Of a stretch of 64,000 nucleotides of DNA, positions 37,986 through 53,000 are shown piece by piece. The DNA is from Torreya grandis (lineage: Eukaryota > Streptophyta > Pinopsida > Cupressales > Taxaceae). The notes below the pieces were generated by a model. That model was not told the DNA's origin. It did no database searches and saw only the letters and a program-made list of their open reading frames with translations. The stretch lies in assembly GCA_037957365.1 (NCBI GenBank), contig JARHVA010002424.1:1531001-1595000 (forward strand), in the 5' to 3' direction. The position numbers were made by a program, and so were the translations under genes. Position 1 is the stretch's first letter. The number at the start of each line of letters is the position of its first letter.

Positions 37986-40117
37986 GAGGGGGCAAAGAAT
38001 AAACAAGCTAAGTTTTTGAGGTGGATAAGATAGGCAAATGAAGCAAATGGGATTGAAATAATGTAAAATTACTCTAGGGGAAGTAGAGGAGGTAGGAAAC
38101 ACTATTTTTGAAGGTAGACTATTCATTTACACCTATAGCTATGATGTTTTGAGGAAACATAGTCAAGAATTAGAAGGTAGCCTTAGAAGTTCAAGAGTGT
38201 GAAGGGTGTATAAAGGGGTTAGATTGTTAGAATGAAGATTGAAGCCAATATAGCATGGAAATTAAAATATACATGGGTATTTTAAAATGTATATGGAATA
38301 GAGGAGTGGCTAAAATAATCAAAACATGGTCTATACCAATATACCTTACACACAATCCTTTTGCTAATAGTTTGCCTCAAATTTTAACACTTTTAGAGGG
38401 TCTAATAATATGATAAAAGGATAAATTTTTGTGTGGGAGGTCCCAAAAACTTGAATAATCCCATAAAATTGTTTTTTTGTTATAAAAATATAGTAATTAC
38501 CCCCTATTTTGTCTTAAATAGGGGAAGTACCCCCTATTTTATCTCAAATATGGGGTTCTTCCCCTTATACAAGAGTGGTAGGTTTTGGTGAGTGAGGTAT
38601 ACAATATGAAATAGGAGATAATGAGACCTATTTGAAAGGTGTGAAAGTTTTAAATACATATAAAATAAAATGAGTAACACCACACTAAGTATGGAACCAA
38701 GAAAGAGGGTTTAAACACCAAAGTTTGTAAGTAGGTCTGTCAAACACATCAAGGCCTAAAAGCCATATAAAGAACCATCTTCATTTATAGTGTGGAGTGA
38801 TCTTTCTAGCATACGGAGAAATTTTAGGGGGAAACTATAGAGGTTTTTGAGCTATTTTGAGGTAGGTAAAACCATCAAAGGCCATTTTGAGCTCTAAGTT
38901 GTAGTCAAGTTTACTAGGCATGGTGAAGCCTATATTCCAAATGAGAGACTGTTTGCACTTTTAAGCCTTAGAAATACATTTAAAACGTATTATAACATGT
39001 TTTTGGGTTAGATAATAAATTTTTAAATCTTTTATAGTGCAAAAAAAACCAAAGGAATCCATTTTTGGACATCAAGTCAACTCAGACCTATAGGAAAAGA
39101 GGAAAACAAGCTCTATAGGAGAGGTTCATGTACTCATATATTTCATGAGTCATTTCATAGAGGACAAAGGAGTTTTGGAAATTTAGTAGGGGTCCTTAAT
39201 ACAATATTATCTGAATTTGTCTACAGATACAATATTAGGTTTTTATGAATAAAGCTTAAGAGGTCAAACAGGCTTAAAACCCTTGCTAGAGACTTGGAGA
39301 AAACAGAGCTAGATAGATAATTTTATGGAATATTTTTACCATTAAACATATTTTAACTTGTATATGACTCACTCAAGATCCCTCACATGCTTTTTAGTTG
39401 TACAAAATTGTACAAACAGAGGGAAAATAGTGTTTTTTTACCATTTTTATGTTGTAAAGGTTCTAGGAGGAGTCTAAAGATGAAACCAAATTTGGTAGAA
39501 ATATTAATAATTTTTATAACTTCCCATATTTATTTAATTCCTCATAATAACTCCTAATATCTTAAATAAGAGCTCTCATCCTCAGCCAATCAAAATTGGC
39601 ATATTGGACAAGCTAGTGAGAAGTGTGAAAACTAAAAGAAAAAGTGATTTTACAATGTCCTTGATGATTATAATGAAATTGAGGGTATTTAAAATTTTCA
39701 TACACTCTCTCCCATGGATTTTAATTGGAAAATAAATCCAAATTTGAGGCTAAGTGTGTAGGGTACATGGAAGAGGAGTTTTTTTTACAACTGACGATGA
39801 TGGCTCACTTATAGATGATTCTAGATAACTAGGCATGCAACCAATACATGGAGAGGCATGTATGAAATCCTTCCCTCTCATACAAATAATTATACCTATC
39901 CATAATTAGTTTTTGGATGTTTAAATAGGTCAAAATTATGAAGGCAATTTTTTGAGCCAGAATGAGGAATCTTATGCCACTTTGCAAGATTTTGATGACT
40001 TGGATGGACACTTGGGATTCCTAACCTTACATGGTTCATCCTATATCCTATTATCATGAAAAAGTAACTGATTATCTCAAATTTAAAAGTTTCATTGTGG
40101 CCCTTGAGATTCTCTCT

Positions 40118-40238
<121 letters not shown>

Positions 40239-40776
40239 ATGTTCTATAAGAGCTAGCCATTTTGGCCATTGTACTCATGCTCCACATGAGTATGGTAAAG
40301 TATTAATAAAATTCATACCATTTGATTAATAAGACTAATTATTTTTACCTATTCATGAATTTTATTAGTGTGTTTTACTTTAATGTTGGATTTTTCTTAG
40401 TGAAGACTATGGATTCCTTAGCATGTTATCTCATTCTTGCATCCTATTTGTAGTTAGAAAGCTTGTTCTTGAAGGGCATGTGAAGTGTTCTAGGATATGT
40501 CTAGGTTTTAGTGAGTTATTTTATTCATTATTTATATCATATTCCTCTCTTCTAGTCCTATTATCTTTTCACATTCATCCATAATCTCAAAATGTAACAT
40601 TGATGTGAGAAGATGAAGATTGGAGAAGTGTATGTTCAATTTATCTCTTGATTTCTTGTGTAACATGCTTCTGGTTAGAAGTCATCATCTATTTTTGTGT
40701 ATCGCCTCCATTAGGTTACTTTTATTTCATTTATGTCTCTCCCTTTTCACCCCCTAAATTTAAGTGTAGTTATGAT

Positions 40777-40781
40777 CCAAA
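40777..40781. other. Empty-site counterpart of the TRG-F insertion
   Basis: LTR1 reads GATCCAAAGTGGTACATCAA without interruption. In LTR2 the same sequence is split, with GATCCAAA before TRG-F and CCAAAGTGGTACATC after it. This shows the target before insertion and proves the 5-bp duplication CCAAA. Confidence 0.9.
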
Positions 40782-41109
40782 GTGGTACATCAAGGGAGTT
40801 ATCCCTATTTAGAGATTCACCTCATCCTTAGGCTACCCACAACCATAGAGGTGTTTTCATTGTGACAATTGGATGAGGATAGATTTTACATCTCCTCAAA
40901 GGGTGAAAATTCAAGTGATAACATTTTTTTGCATGCTTGGTGTGACTCTTGGTCCAAGAGGTTGAGAGATTTTTGGTGTTGTCTCTCAATAATCAGCCTT
41001 TTTAGGCATATATCAAAGGATCAATGGTGACTCTAAAGATATATAAGCTGGTCAAGAAGCCTAGGTTATTATTTGAATATTTTTTTATCTTTTTCCTTTA
41101 TGTTATTTA

Positions 41110-43503
41110 TTTAAATGAAGTTTCATGGCTGACTTTGGTGTTGAGTTTTGTTCTTTACAAGTTGGTGAGACATTGCAATCTTGTACCATTCCATATCAAC
41201 AAGAGCAAGTTCTTAATTAGCCTTGGTTTGATTCTTACCAATATTTTAATGACCATTTACTACCCCATCATGATATTTATCATCACTATATCCAACCTTT
41301 TCATGATTTATATCAGTCTTATAGCTATCCTCCTCAATATCTTGCTTCTCCTAGTCAACCTAGTCACTCCTCAACTCCATCCATTTCCACCTTCAAACAA
41401 ACACATTTGAGCTATGAGAGGTACATGTTGGAGATTGATACTATAATATCATTTGGTCAAGAGGTCCATATAAATTTCATTCACAAGGTGAGATATGCCT
41501 TAGATTTGGTTAAAAGAGAGTGGTCACATATTGAGAGAGCTAATTTACAAAGGCTTATAAATGAGATGTTAGATGTGAGTGATTTGATTCCATCCTTGGA
41601 GGATAAGTTAAGAATTAATGAGAGTTATCCTTACCAATCCTATCAAAATTAATATCCACTTTCCAAATTTTTATATCAGCCATATTTGATCCCTACTCAT
41701 GAGCCTAATCAAAATTACCAAAGTCATCCTTTTCCAAATTAAGTGGAAGAGAGAGTTGAAAAGACTAGCCTTGTATTTAAAGAAAACCTTGATAGACAAA
41801 TTGAGTTTTCCAATAGGAAATTACAAGATTCCATCTTAGTATCAAAATAAGTGGAATTTAACCCCTCATTTCCCTCTCACATTACATCCCCACAACATTA
41901 AAAAGAGACTTCTAATCCTAACATCCTAAGCTAGGATAAGATAATGGAGTCATGGGAAGGAAAGAGGAGAAAAGTATTGACAAAGAGTGTGAAGTTGAGA
42001 AGGATATTGATTCATTAAAAACCCCTACCACCATTACTCAAGAAAACACTTCTCATATTAACATTCTAAGTCAGATTAAGATAGTGGAGTCATAGAGAAA
42101 GAAAGAAGATATAAGTTTGGTTGATAAGGAGTGTGAAATAAAGTTTATCCTTTGCAAGTTCCTCCCACCCTTCATTAAGAAACATCTTTTACTCCATATG
42201 AATCCCCTTATATTCCTCATGATGATGCATATAAACTTCAAGAGATATTTTTCCAAGAGAACCTAGACAAGTGAATTTAATAGTTAGATTCAAGTATGAA
42301 GCTATTAAGTGAAGGTGTGATGGAAGGTTTAGACCCAAAATAAGATCTTATGCCTAAACACACCCCATATAACCTCCTTCAATAGAATGATCAAGCTAAA
42401 TCATATGTGAATGAAGTGATGGTTATGTGGAAGGAAGATAATCAAGTTTCTTTAGCCCAAGGTCTGACTCCCCTTCTAAAACATCCCCCTATATTTAAAT
42501 CTCAATTTGATTTTGAGTTTTATGTGCTACCTGCACCAAATAGTTAATATTTTCATCATCCCATCACCCTTTTCCTTGATGGACCTATGGTATGGGAACC
42601 CAAAGAAGAGTAGTTAGTTTATAAGGAAAGAGAAATCTTGCATGAATAAAACATACCTCATTGGGCTAGGTCATATGAGTTTAAGATACCTAGTCTTGGC
42701 ATCACCATGAAGGAGAAAGAGATGGAAGATCTTGCAGCCCTTGAAGAGGAATCTAAATCCAATCAAAAGGTTGTGGATGATCACCTCAAGTATGAGGATG
42801 AATGTGCTATCATATATGGAGAACAATTTCAAGTATTTCCAAAAGAGGTTGCAACCTTAAAAGGTTCTCTTGAGAAAAATGTGAAAGATGTTGTTCTTAA
42901 AGATGATATAATACCTCAGCCTAATCTTGAATCACCAATAGATGCATTAGAGCTTGAAGAACACCATCTTGATGACTTCACACATCAAGAAGAGAATATT
43001 AAATAGATATTAGTTCTAGAGGATGAAGAGGATAAAGAGATTGGTAGTTGAAAATGAATTTATTTCAAGAGATTGAAGAACTTTTCCAAGCTGAGGGTCA
43101 AGTACATGACAAGGTGAAAAAATAATCTTCTATGGAGGATAATGATCAAGACTGGATAGAGTATGTAGAGCTCCTTCATGAGATACAAGAGCTTGTAGCT
43201 TAGAAGAAACTTAATCTTATTAAGAACCCTATGGAAATAAAGAATGTGGTTGAAATTGAAGATCCAAATGAGAAGGTTGAGGTTATTTGGATGCAAGAAG
43301 AGTTCATTTCTATAACCAACCTATTTGAAGTTACCTAGTTTTTAATTAACATCATGCCAATGACGTTGGCAAACATCATGAAAAAGTTGGAGGCATCAAT
43401 GTTAAAGGACAAAAGGATATATGCCTCATTCATTCCTTCATGTCATGAAGCAAGGGGATGTTCAAACTTACCCTTTGATCCATTAGGAATTATTATCTTA
43501 GGT
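41110..43503 (+). pseudogene. LARD-E internal ORF, unrecognised, about 790 codons
   Basis: One coding strand can be followed through nearly all of the internal region, in changing frames and with stops mostly at former Gln codons (for example TAG at about 41216). The N-terminal third is Tyr/Gln/Pro/Ser-rich (DLYQSYSYPPQYLASPSQPS), then a helical-looking segment QEVHINFIHKVRYALDLVKR and ANLQRLINEMLDVSDLIPSL to 41652. The middle (41650-42700) is badly eroded. An intact acidic stretch (42707-43006, MKEKEMEDLAALEEE onward) continues as LFQEIEELFQAEGQ and ends with SCHEARGCSNLPFDPLGII near 43500. I see no zinc knuckle, protease, RT or integrase motif. A gag-like role is possible from position only. 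Confidence 0.55.
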
Positions 43504-43766
43504 TAGTTATATTTTTGAGTTAATTTGTTCAATTTGGTGTGTGTGTTCCATAAGTACTCATAAAGCACATGTTTATTGCTTTTTTTTGTGTGTGTGTGTG
43601 TCTTTTATTTTGGTTGGTTGAGGTTATTAGTGGTCTTTTATTTATGGTCAATGGTCAAAGTTTTCCTTTTTGTCTTAGACTTCATATGAATCTTAAGCCC
43701 AATGGACTGATAAGGCTACTATTATAGTTAGCATAATATGCATGCTACCCCTATGAGTGACCAATT
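43504..43766 (+). other. LARD-E 3' internal end before LTR2
   Basis: Non-coding DNA with a short GT run (about 43587-43601). The usual purine tract is not seen: the last bases are CTACCCCTATGAGTGACCAAT. This leaves the orientation of the element resting on its ORF. Confidence 0.5.
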
Positions 43767-44891
43767 TATTGACCAAATTTGACTTTTAGGTCAAATTGGG
43801 GCACCCCTAGGTAAAAAAATACCTTTTAGTGTTATAAGGGTCTAATATATGTGTCAAAAGGTGTTTTATAGGTTAATTAATGTCGTTTAATGTTATACTA
43901 GCTTTGGTCCTTAGTCATTTTAGTCATTTTGGGGTATTTTGAGGTCAAAAAAGGTGTATTTAATGAATTTTAAAGATTTATTTGTAAGTTTGAATATTTA
44001 AATATATTATTTAAAATATAATGTGTCCTAATATGTCTTAATTAACTGAAACCAATTGAAAATTGGTAGGTTCCTTAGAAAAAGGGTAGTTTTCTTGAGG
44101 AAAAGAAGTTTGGAACTTGTACAACCCTTTGGGAAGTGTCACACATGGGAAAAGATCACAGTATGTATAATAAACTTCTCCAAGATCATTTAAATGTTTG
44201 GTTTTCTCTATAAGTTCCATTTTTGGCCCAAAACCATTCTACTCTTTTTACAATCCTCTTGGCAAGCAAAAATGACATTTAGGTTTATGTTTAGTATAGA
44301 CAGTTCAGAATGTTTAAGCTCAAAATATTTGGGGGGGTTAAAATAAAATCAGATAACTTAATTTAAATATAATTATTTTGAATAATGGTAGCCTGTGCTT
44401 CATGAAACATCCTCATGAAGTTGATTATACTTTTCCACCTAATATTTCATGCACCCTACAAGTTTTTCTCTTGTTTAGGAAAGTCCATATAATTAACTTG
44501 ATAATATTGGTTATAGAGGATGTTTACTCTATTTAATAATTTTATCCATTATTGGTTTCAAATTTGGATTTTATTTGATGAGCCAACTAACTTATTTTGC
44601 AAAGAGAAGTGAAGGAGTAAAATTATAGTCATGTTTTTAGATTATTGAAGGTTTCTTTTGTGGTATGGTTCCAAAATGAATTGAACTAACATATTATTTC
44701 TCATATATTTATTTAATTCATATTAAATTATAAATCCAACCCAAAAATATCCACTTAGAGATCCAAGAGAGCAAGTAAATTCACAAAATGGTTATCTACA
44801 ACAATTGTATGGCTTGTCATTTCTTGGAAGAGCATGAAAAATGTGTTTGCACATCCTCTAATATTTGGAGGGTCAAAATATGTTTTGTCAT
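43767..44891 (+). repeat. LARD-E LTR2, part 1
   Basis: It matches the first 1.1 kb of LTR1 (TTGACCAAATTTGAC onward) and stops at TGTTTTGTCAT where the inverted solo LTR begins. LTR1 at the same place continues (about 36760). Confidence 0.85.
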
Positions 44892-47800
44892 TTTTTTAAC
44901 TTGTATTTTTATCCTTTTATGAGACAAAAATCTATCCTCATCTATGTGGCACAATGGAATCACCTCTAGGCTTGTGGGTAACCTAAGGAATGAGGTGAAT
45001 CTCTAGATAGGGGTAGCTCTCTTGATGTACCACTTTATATTGTAACTACTACTAAACTTGAGGGGTGAAAATGGAGAAGGATAAATGAAATAAAAATAAT
45101 ATAAGGGAGTTTATACACTAAATAAAATGATATGACATCCAACCATATACATATTATACTTGAAATCAAAGGATATACTAAAAATACACTCCTCCACTCT
45201 TCATTTTCTCACATCAATGTTACATTGTGAGGTTATGGATGAATGTGAAAATATAAGAGGAATAAACAAGAGGAATATGAGGAAAATAATGAAAATAATA
45301 ACTTACTCAATCCTTGAAATATCATAAAACACTTCACATGCCCTATAAGAAGAAGTTTTCCAATTGTAAATAGAATTAAAGATTAACAAAACATGCTAAG
45401 GAATCCATAGTCTTCACTTATACAAAATCAAACATTCCAAATGAACACATTAATCATAGTCATATAATAGGTAATATTAAGTTTTATTATTGATCAAAAG
45501 GTATGAATTTGAGTAGGGCTTTTCCTTACTCATGTGGAACATAGAATACAATGGCCAAAATGGCTAGTTCTTATAGAACTTGAGAGAAAGAGAAGAAGAG
45601 AGAAGTCCAAGGGCCAGAAGGACAATTTTCAAGCTGATAGAATCACTTAATTATGAATTTTATAATAATATGTGATTAACCATGAAAATTTTATAAGCAC
45701 AAGTGTCAATTCAATACATAAACTTCGTGAAAAGTGGCAAGAAACTCCTCATTATAGCTCAAAAAATTGCCTTTATGATTTGGACATGTTTAAATGCCTT
45801 ATAACTGATTATGATCAGGTAAAATGATTTTAATGGAAGGGGAGGATATTATAAATTTCTCTCCATGAATTTTTTGCATTTATAGTCCTCTATAAACCTC
45901 TAAAAGTGAACCATCATCATCTGATGTCCAAAAAACTCTCTTTTCATACACCCTATACACTTGGCTTCCAAAATGGCATAGGTTTTACATGAAAATATGT
46001 AAAATTAAGTTTATTATATATTTAAAGGCACTATATGGACTTATAATGATTAGGGAAAACTTAAAACTACCCCACTTGAAGATCTTCACCCTTCTCACTA
46101 GCTTGTCCAATAGGCCAATTTTGACTAGCTAGGTTAAAGGACCTAGTTGAGACACTTAGGGATATTTTAAAGGAATTAAATTAACATGAGGAGTTATATT
46201 AAGTCTCAATATTCCATCCCATGTGATTAAAATCTCTTTAAAACTCTTACAACATGAAAAACATGAAAAATAGTGAAAAAACCCTATTTTTACCTCCATC
46301 CATATAAGTCCATATAGCTCAAAAGAATGGGATGGAGATTGATAGATTAATTTTTCAGGTTTAATATATATTTTGGTCAAACTAGTCCATTATATTGCAT
46401 CTCCAACTCTATTTTCCTAATCGAGTCTCTAGTAAGGGTTTTATACCTATTTTTGGTCTTAAGGTTGGTTCATGAAAGTTAGACATCCAAGATGCAAAAA
46501 AATTTCACTATTTTGATGTTAATTGACCTCACTAACTTCCATAATTTCCTTTGGCTCCCATGTAGATCCTCCAATAAGATATGAGCATTTGAATGTGGCC
46601 TATTCAAGCTTGTTTTCCTCTTCCCTGTAGGTCTAAGTGGGATTTTGAGCCAAAAATGGATTTTCATATGATTCCTTTGAAATTTATAGGCTTTAACACA
46701 TCTTATTTGACTTAAAAAAACATTCCAAAATTATTTTTAATTCACATATCATGCTAAAATTTTGGATGACCCCCTATTTGGGCATGGCCTAATCCTTGCC
46801 TAATATGCATGTTTCAAGCTTAAGCCTAAAATGACCCATTTGATGTATTACCTACATTAAAATGGATTTAAAATATAAAAATACATCCCAAAACATGATC
46901 TAAAAATTTTAAATGTATTTCTAATGCCAAAAGTAACATTGGTCCATTTTTGGACTTTAGGCTTGAATATGCCTAGTAGGGATGACTGTAACCTTGACCA
47001 TCTAGAAAAAATTGCTTGGTTACCTTCCTATATGATAGATATATCATGTTAATTTGGATTTATTACAACTAAATACATATTTTATCAAGGTTAAAACATA
47101 ATTTGGTTAGTCTTGTTGCCTATTTTGACCTCATTTTCTTTATCTATCAAAGTTTTGATTTTCATGACTGGCTAACCTCTGAGATAAAATAGTGAGGTAT
47201 AGCCTTCCTTTACAAAGAAAAAATGAATATTTGAGAATTTATATTATGTCCTAATGATGATTTTTACCAAATTTATTATCTATATTCATTAATTGAGGCA
47301 CCTAACCCACTCCATTTGTCCAAAAAAGGCCTCTAAAAGGACTATTTTCCTCCATCTCTCACCTCCACCTAAGAATGACTCCTCAAGGATAACTCCAATG
47401 GCCTTATAATTTCCCATAATGTTATAAAAATTTAATTAATGATAAATCAACTTTAAATTAACTCAAAAATATTCCTCTTCTTTGAATTCATTATTCTTAT
47501 CCATTTAGCAACATGAATTTCCTACCTTACTTGTACAAACTGTTACCTTTGATCAAGCAGTGAAAGTAGATTAACAATATTGAAAGGATATTGGAGTTTT
47601 TGTAAACATATTATAAATAAACCACTAACCAATATATTTTTTTATAAAACCCTTTATATCTCCTAAGAATATTCATGTTTCACTCTACCTTCACTAGCCT
47701 GCATTACCCTATTGTAAGTGCATATAAAGATTTTGGGGCCTAAGTAGGTTTGTTTCTCATCATTTTTACATATCATGAAGTCACCAAAATCCTTACTGAG

Positions 47801-50087
47801 GTGATCACATAATAATTCATTAGTTTTATCATTATCATACCCCTTCATGTGCACCTTGGTTCATAAATTGAGAATTCATCCTATGACTGAGACACTCGCT
47901 TTTCATTGATTTTAGTAGGCTACCATTTTCTTCTTAGGGCTTGGTTACATTGTGAAATGACTCCTTGAGTTCACCTTGAGGTCACAAAATATTTATGTCA
48001 CCTTTAAATCATCTTGGGTTCACTTATATTCTAAAATTAATCCCAAGCTGTGTTCTCTTTAGATTGAGATACCCTTGCCCTTAAGACTCTGTTGTAGGTG
48101 AGGGTGTTTGAATTAAGCCTTAAAGACATATTTTGGACCTTTATTGAGATTTATATGAACTTTTGATATTTATTTAACCAATCAGTTCAAATTGAGTGAC
48201 TTTATGCCACCACTTAGGCACATTTATCATCTTACTACCTGTCATGGTCATAACCTGGCTGTAGATGGCCATTTCTAGATCATTATACACTTGTAGAGGG
48301 ATACCTGACTATAACGTTGCACCTTAAGCATAGTTCAAGTCATTAATGTTATTTTAAAAATTGGTGAGGTCATTAAATCATTAAAATATTTTTATCAATA
48401 TCATTTTTAGGAAGTGGAGTCATTTTTTAGGTCAAAACCTGTAAATGACACTGATTGAGCTTAGTGTATAAAAGTGTATTTCTGGAGCTCCCAACAATCA
48501 TCCTCTTTGAGTCATCTACCCTTGATAATTTTAAAGGTTATTTTACTATATAAAATATAAAATGAAATAATATTAGGATTCTTAAAATATCTTTGAAACT
48601 CTATTATGTGATTTCCATAAGAGGACCAGGTGCTCTATTTTCATAGGTTAGGGATTTGATCCCTAAACGAGTCACTTACCCTTGATCAAGGTAGTTCATT
48701 ACTACCCTTTGTAAATAAATTACTGAAAATGAGTCTAATATGATCAAAATAACATGTTAGGAATATAATATTAACCTCTCTAAGTGATTCAACACTTCAA
48801 AACAATCCCTTAGCTTTTTGTTAAGCCACCTGTAGGTGGCTATTCTAGTATGCAAGCATAAAATGCAATTATGGACAATGGGCATTGGGTTTGACCATTA
48901 ATTTAGTTTTAAATTCATATTAATACCTTAAAATTTATAATTAAAATTCAAAAAACACTTGGATAAAGTATCAACACTTTATTGGTAATATGAAAACCTC
49001 TTTCATGGCACCTATTACCTATGTGTAACAGTCATAGGCAGATTGACTATAAGTACTTTGTGAATGAAACCTATAAAACATTTACTTATAAATGATATTT
49101 TAGGGTTAATATAAATCAAGGTAAAATTTATAACATAAATAGACCTATCACAACCCCTTGAATCCATTGTCAAAGCATGAACATTTGGAAATGATGAAAG
49201 ACTACCTACTGCATCAAAAGTTCCTCTTCTTGTAAAGTAAGATATTTGGACTATCAAATAAAATTTAAATATGAAAATAATCATGAATAAAATTATATGA
49301 GGAAATAAAACATGATATATAACCAACATGACCAATTTTATTATATGAAATTACCAAAAATAGAGCAAAACTTATAGGCTGTACAGATTAGTAAGGAAAT
49401 TGGGAAGGCCAACTTCTTAGGGATGGTTCATAAACCTAAAGTTAATATTATTATAAAAATAAAAATAAAATTTAATATTAATATTAATTATTGTATAATA
49501 TAACCCTAAGATAATTTTATTTGAAACCCCTTGTGCTGACTGTACCAAGTACAAACCTACATGTCACTTTAGTGTGTCTAAAAAGCCAAGAAAGGTGCAG
49601 AATGGTTTTATATTAGGAATGGAAATTTAAAATAATTTAAAATATTTAAATAAGCATGTGAAAGATTAATATTCATATTTAAACATTTTATAAGTGGCAC
49701 ACTTCCCAAAGAGGCTGTACAAGTGCCATTTTCTTCCTCTTCTTTAACAAAAAATGACTTTTCTTTTGATGAACCTACAAATTTCAGTTACCAATAGTGG
49801 ATTAAGACTTATTAGGACATATTTCATGTGAAATAACCCATTTATACATTCAAATTTCCCAATATACCTATAAAAATCATTAAATGTGCCTTTTTTTACC
49901 TCCAAATGACCCAAAAAAGATAAAAGGACATAAAAACTAATTTACCAAAGTCAATATAACATTAATTGACATCAATTAAACTAAAATACACCCAAAGAAA
50001 CTCATATTACACCCCTTATAGACTTATAAAATCAATTTTTTCACCTGTTGGTGCCAAATTTGACTAAAAAGTCAAATTTGGTCAATA
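44892..50087 (-). repeat. Inverted solo LTR of the LARD-E family
   Basis: On the minus strand it starts near 50087 with TATTGACCAAATTTGACTTT and ends near 44892 with the block matching CAAGTGATAACA. Clear matches to LTR1 include AAGTGGTACATCAAGAGAGC (near 45030) and the stretch with GCCATTTTGGCCATTGTA (near 45560). Both ends match well and the middle is more diverged, so it may belong to a sister subfamily. The 5-bp flanks GTCAT and ATTAT differ by two transitions, consistent with an old target duplication. Its open frames are not genes. Confidence 0.75.
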
Positions 50088-53000
50088 ATTATCACTTTGA
50101 AGGTGGAAGTAGGTTTGAGCAACTAGAAAATAAAAAATGTTCTTAGAGAAAACTTATGAAATTTTGGGACATTTTCCCAAAACTGCTAAAAGAGAGGTTT
50201 ATACCCATTTTTGAGGTTTCCCATACATGTTTATGTTGAGTCCCAAGACCTCTAGGTCTATTCATATCAAGCTCTCAAATAGGTCTTCCAAATTGTAGAA
50301 GAAGAGTGATGTTTGAATAAAGGATGATAGTTTTCAAAATCCCTCAAGTTTCCCATAAAAGCAATAAATATAGACACTATTATCTATAGTTTTGAGTTAC
50401 ATTGAGACCTTTTTCCATCCAAGAGTTATAAACTCAGACCATGTCATCAAGATGGAGTGTTTTAAAATATTCAAGTATCATATATGGTCAAAATAATCAT
50501 CATAAGGAATTATATTGTGTTTTTATTCCAACATAGACCTTTTAGTCCCTACAATCAACCTTTACCTCCTCCTATAGCAAGCAGGGTAGACAGTGAGCTA
50601 ACTTGATGTCTTGATGATGTTTAAGGGCATTGAAGGTGAGTGAAGATTAAAAAATAAATAAAAATTGACATAAATAGGGTTCAAGAAAAGTTCTCAAATA
50701 TAATTACTAGTTTAAAATGAGCTAATGGTCACCTACAAGGGTTATTCAGGTAGAGTGTTTTAGTCAGTACAGGGAAGGCTAAATTTGGTAATTTCAAAGT
50801 GCATATAGAGAATATAATATCATATGAATACCTTTCTCAAAGATATGATGACCTATATAAACCCTTAGTAATTAAATTAAATCTTACATATACCTCTTAA
50901 GGCCCTAACACACACCTATAACCCTATGCATGACTGTGTTGATAGTGAGCATAAAGGAGTAGGTATATGTGATGATAAAGCTTTCAAGATGGAGAAAATA
51001 AATTTAAACAATAAAAAATTAATATAAAATAGGTAGATAAGTTTAATTAAATTTTAATTTATATCAAACCACACGTTTTTACCTGTAAGACACAGTCAAA
51101 GACATAGTCAGTTAATTATGATTGAGACAGGTAGTGAAATGAACATAACACCCAAGTATTGTATTACATGATTTTAAGGTGAGAAATGGGTCCAATCAAG
51201 GTTAAAATTTCAATAAATATTAATATATTATTTTAATCATGGTATTAGGTCCACCTAAGAAAATATGCATCTATAGGACCCCACAATCAACTATAGTTGA
51301 CTGTGAGGGGGTAGAGAACAAACAAGCTGAGTTTTTGAGGTGGATAAGATAAGAAAATGAAGAAAATGAGACTAAAATAATGAAATATGACTATAATTGA
51401 ATAATAAGAGGTAGGAAACACTATTTTGAAGTCAATACATGCATTTACACTTACAACTATGATGTTTTGAGGAAACATAGTAAAGAATTAGAAGGCAACC
51501 TTAGAAGTTCAAGAGTGTGAAGGGTGTATAAAGAGGTCAAATTGTTAGAATGAATATTTAAGCCACTCTAATATGGACATTAAAATGTACATGGGACCTT
51601 TACAATGGATATGTAATAGATGAGTGGATCAAACAAGTAAAACATGGTCTATACCAAGAAACCTTGCACATAGTCCTTTTGCTAATAGTATGCCTCAATT
51701 TTTAACACTTTCAGAGGGTCTAATCATATGATCAAAGGATATATATTTTTTTGGGAGGTTCCAAACACTTGAATAATCTCATAAAATTATTTTTTTGTTA
51801 TAAAAATAGGGAATGTACCCCCTATTTTGTCTCACACATGGGGTATTTCCCCTTATACAAGATTGGTAGGTTTTGGTGAGTGAGGTATAAAAGATGAACT
51901 AGGAGCTAAGGAGACATAGTTGGAAGGTGTGAAAGGTTGAAAAACATATAAAAAAATCATTAGTAACACCTCACTAAATTATTAAACTAAGATAGAGGGT
52001 CTAAACACCAAATTTTTCAAGCAAGCCTGTCAAACACATTAAGGCCTAGAGGCGAAATAGAGAACCATCTCCATTTCTATTGTAAAGTGATATTTCTAGA
52101 TTTTGGAGGAATGTTTAGGGGCACACTATAGAGTTTTTTGATCTATTTTGAGGTAGGTAAAAACATCAAAGTCCATTTTGAGCTCTAAGTTGTATTCAAT
52201 CTTACTATGCATGGTGAAGGCTAGATTCTAAATGAGAGGCCATTTGCACTTTTTAAACTTAGAAAGACACTTTAACCTATTGGGACATGTTTTTACATTA
52301 TATAAATAAGTTTTAAAGATTTTATAGTGCAAATAAAACTAAAGGAAGCCATTTTTGGACCTTAAAACAACTCAAACCTACATGAAGAGAGGAAAATAGG
52401 CTCAATAAGAGAGGTTCAAGTACTCATATCTTTCATGAGTCATTGCATGGAGGCCAAAGGAGTTTTGGAAAGTTATTAGGGGTAATAAAAACCATATTAG
52501 TGGAATTTTTATATAACTCCAATGTTAGGTTTTTATGAATGAAGCTTAAGAGGTCAAATAGGCCTAAACCCCTTGAAACCCCTTGCAAGAGACCCAATGG
52601 AGAAAATGGAGTTGGATAACTAATTTTATGGAATATTTTGACCATGAAACCTATTATAACTTGTATAGGACTACTCAATATCCCTCTCATTCTTTTTGGC
52701 TATATGAAATTGAATAGGAAGGGGGAAAATAGGGTATTTTTGACCATTTTTGTGTTGTGTAGGTTATAAGAGGATTATAAATCTGAAACAAAATTTGGGA
52801 TAAATATTAAAAATTGTGATAACTCCCCATATTCATTTAATTCCTCATAATAATTCCTAAGTGCCTCAACATGAGCTCTTATCTTAGCCAGTCAAAACTA
52901 GCATATTGGACCAGCTAGTGAGAAGTATGAAAATTCTAAAGGAAAGTTATTTTAAGGTGTCCCTAATGATTTTAAATCCATGGAGGGTATTTAATATTGT

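Noticed and set aside
40974..40991. TGGTGTTGT-like word as LARD-E primer site
   Set aside because: Only the first nine bases resemble a tRNA-Asp-type site and it lies about 50 bp past the LTR end, too far for a normal primer site.
41024..41410. 128-codon hydrophobic frame in the LARD-E internal region
   Set aside because: It overlaps the Tyr/Gln/Pro-rich frame that continues into the following coding segment; the hydrophobic reading is out of phase.
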